Shown: one piece after another, positions 63,475-64,000 of the stretch
Layout: each line of letters opens with the position of its first letter
Position numbering within the stretch: the stretch's first letter is position 1
Source: Hyphomicrobiaceae bacterium
GTDB lineage: Bacteria > Pseudomonadota > Alphaproteobacteria > Rhizobiales > Hyphomicrobiaceae
DNA: 64,000 nt
Assembly (NCBI GenBank): GCA_022844225.1
Contig: JALHMC010000002.1
Location: 178,776 to 242,775, forward strand
Direction of reading: 5' to 3'
The notes under the pieces: generated by a model
Databases searched by the model: none
The model's input: only the letters and a program-made list of their open reading frames with translations
Told to the model about the DNA's origin: nothing
Translations under genes and position numbers: made by a program

Positions 63475-63503
63475 TCTATATGTGCGCGGAGCATAGACAG
63501 CAA
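63475..63503 (-). promoter_or_regulatory. Promoter with imperfect dyad upstream of the MarR gene
   Basis: On the minus strand TTGCTG (63498-63503), a 17-base spacer and TATAGA (63475-63480) form a good sigma-70-type promoter. Its spacer holds TATATG and GCATAGA, half-sites similar to the TATATGCG dyads at 60140-60196 but with a wider gap (9 instead of 7). Autoregulation by MarR is the simplest reading. Confidence 0.6.
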
Positions 63504-64000
63504 GCCAAACTCTTACACGATTTGCGGAGAGACTGCGTTAGGAAAGCGCGCTTTTACAATGCTTTACAGTCGGTTACGGGACTCCCCCCCGCTGTAGCTA
63601 TGAGATGTCGCAGCGCTCAAGACGCCCTTCAATCGATAGCTATCGGCTATGATGTTCGCGAGATTGACCGCATGACCACCGAGCCGGGACACGAATCACC
63701 TCGGTCGTCCCGCTAGACGTGGCGACCTCGTTATCCGCAGGCTTGCGCGACTCCTGCGCCTAGGCATTGGACCGCGTGTGCGGCGGAGCTACGTGTTCCG
63801 AGGTCAATCAGCATGCGATCGCGGACCTCGCCTGTTGCTCGTTGGGCAGCGAGCGCCTTTTGCGCATCTCTGTCCGGCACAAAGGCGATACCTCCTGTCA
63901 GGCGCGCAACCGTGACGGCGACCTGCAACTACACTTGGCTGAACGCAACGCCATGGGCGCACTGGCAACGTGTTGACGTTCTACTCTCCTCGCGATAGGT
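63504..64000. other. No gene recognised to the end of the window
   Basis: Short open frames exist on both strands but none has a recognisable domain, a ribosome site or coding-like composition. I could not find the far attachment site of the island or a tRNA here. The segment near 63630-63650 (GATAGCTATCGGCTATGATG) looks promoter-like but no gene follows. Confidence 0.6.

Noticed and set aside
63731..63976. Overlapping short frames near the window end
   Set aside because: No domain, weak ribosome sites and coding on both strands of the same bases; no support for a gene.

Overview
The window looks like an alphaproteobacterial chromosome, most likely Hyphomicrobiales (Rhizobiales). The inference rests on high GC, the rplT-pheS-pheT order, a methylsuccinyl-CoA dehydrogenase (ethylmalonyl-CoA pathway), the ribbon-helix-helix/DUF4169 pair, a DUF1186 SEC-C protein, an HWE histidine kinase and tandem TRAP transporters. 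No taxonomic search was possible.

Positions 1-40078 read as ordinary chromosome. In order: rplT end, pheS and pheT; a YeeE-type sulfur permease; methylsuccinyl-CoA dehydrogenase; a four-domain rhodanese with an HAD phosphatase; an SDR and a large orphan alpha/beta hydrolase; a minus-strand GMC oxidoreductase / TauD dioxygenase / LLM oxidoreductase / RidA cluster; an ABC-2 exporter; a TAXI-type TRAP system followed by a DctPQM-type TRAP system; peroxiredoxin, MepA endopeptidase and MsrA; UbiB; a PRC-barrel repeat protein; benzoate-CoA-ligase-like enzyme with truA; a cyclic-nucleotide/rhodanese fusion; two SEC-C proteins; and guaA.

From 40079 onward the content changes to an accessory island. 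A P4-like tyrosine integrase follows guaA, preceded by five copies of an 11-base repeat that look like integrase arm sites. Beside it are an AlpA-like regulator and the 3' half of a tRNA-Leu(CAA), starting exactly at the anticodon loop. The rest of the island is dominated by redox and stress genes: Dps, glutaredoxin, a thioredoxin-like protein, DM13 protein, MsrB, two intact MsrA and one MsrA relic, a cytosolic sulfite-oxidase-like molybdoenzyme with a flavin reductase, GST, CorA, a hydrolase-OsmC fusion, a ZIP transporter, a second-type NadE, an HWE kinase with its response regulator, and LysR and MarR regulators. Four genes are broken: msrA (amber codon), an alpha/beta hydrolase (frameshift), a zinc-type alcohol dehydrogenase (internal deletion) and azlC (truncation).

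The main new observation is a shared promoter layout in the island. A LysR-type box (GGTATYRAAACTATA-like) is followed after exactly 11 bases by TTGG, at four places. In three of them an ATAG-containing -10 follows 18 bases after the -35. The sites lie upstream of dps, of the molybdoenzyme/reductase pair, of the thioredoxin-DM13-MFS operon and of msrB-msrA-GST-corA. The LysR gene lies next to the last site. This suggests a dedicated protein-oxidation repair regulon carried by the island. A second pair of perfect dyads (TATGCG-N3-CGCATA) lies between the LysR gene and the divergent hydrolase-OsmC/msrA/ZIP operon; a Cys-rich MarR protein encoded at the end of that stretch is a candidate binder.
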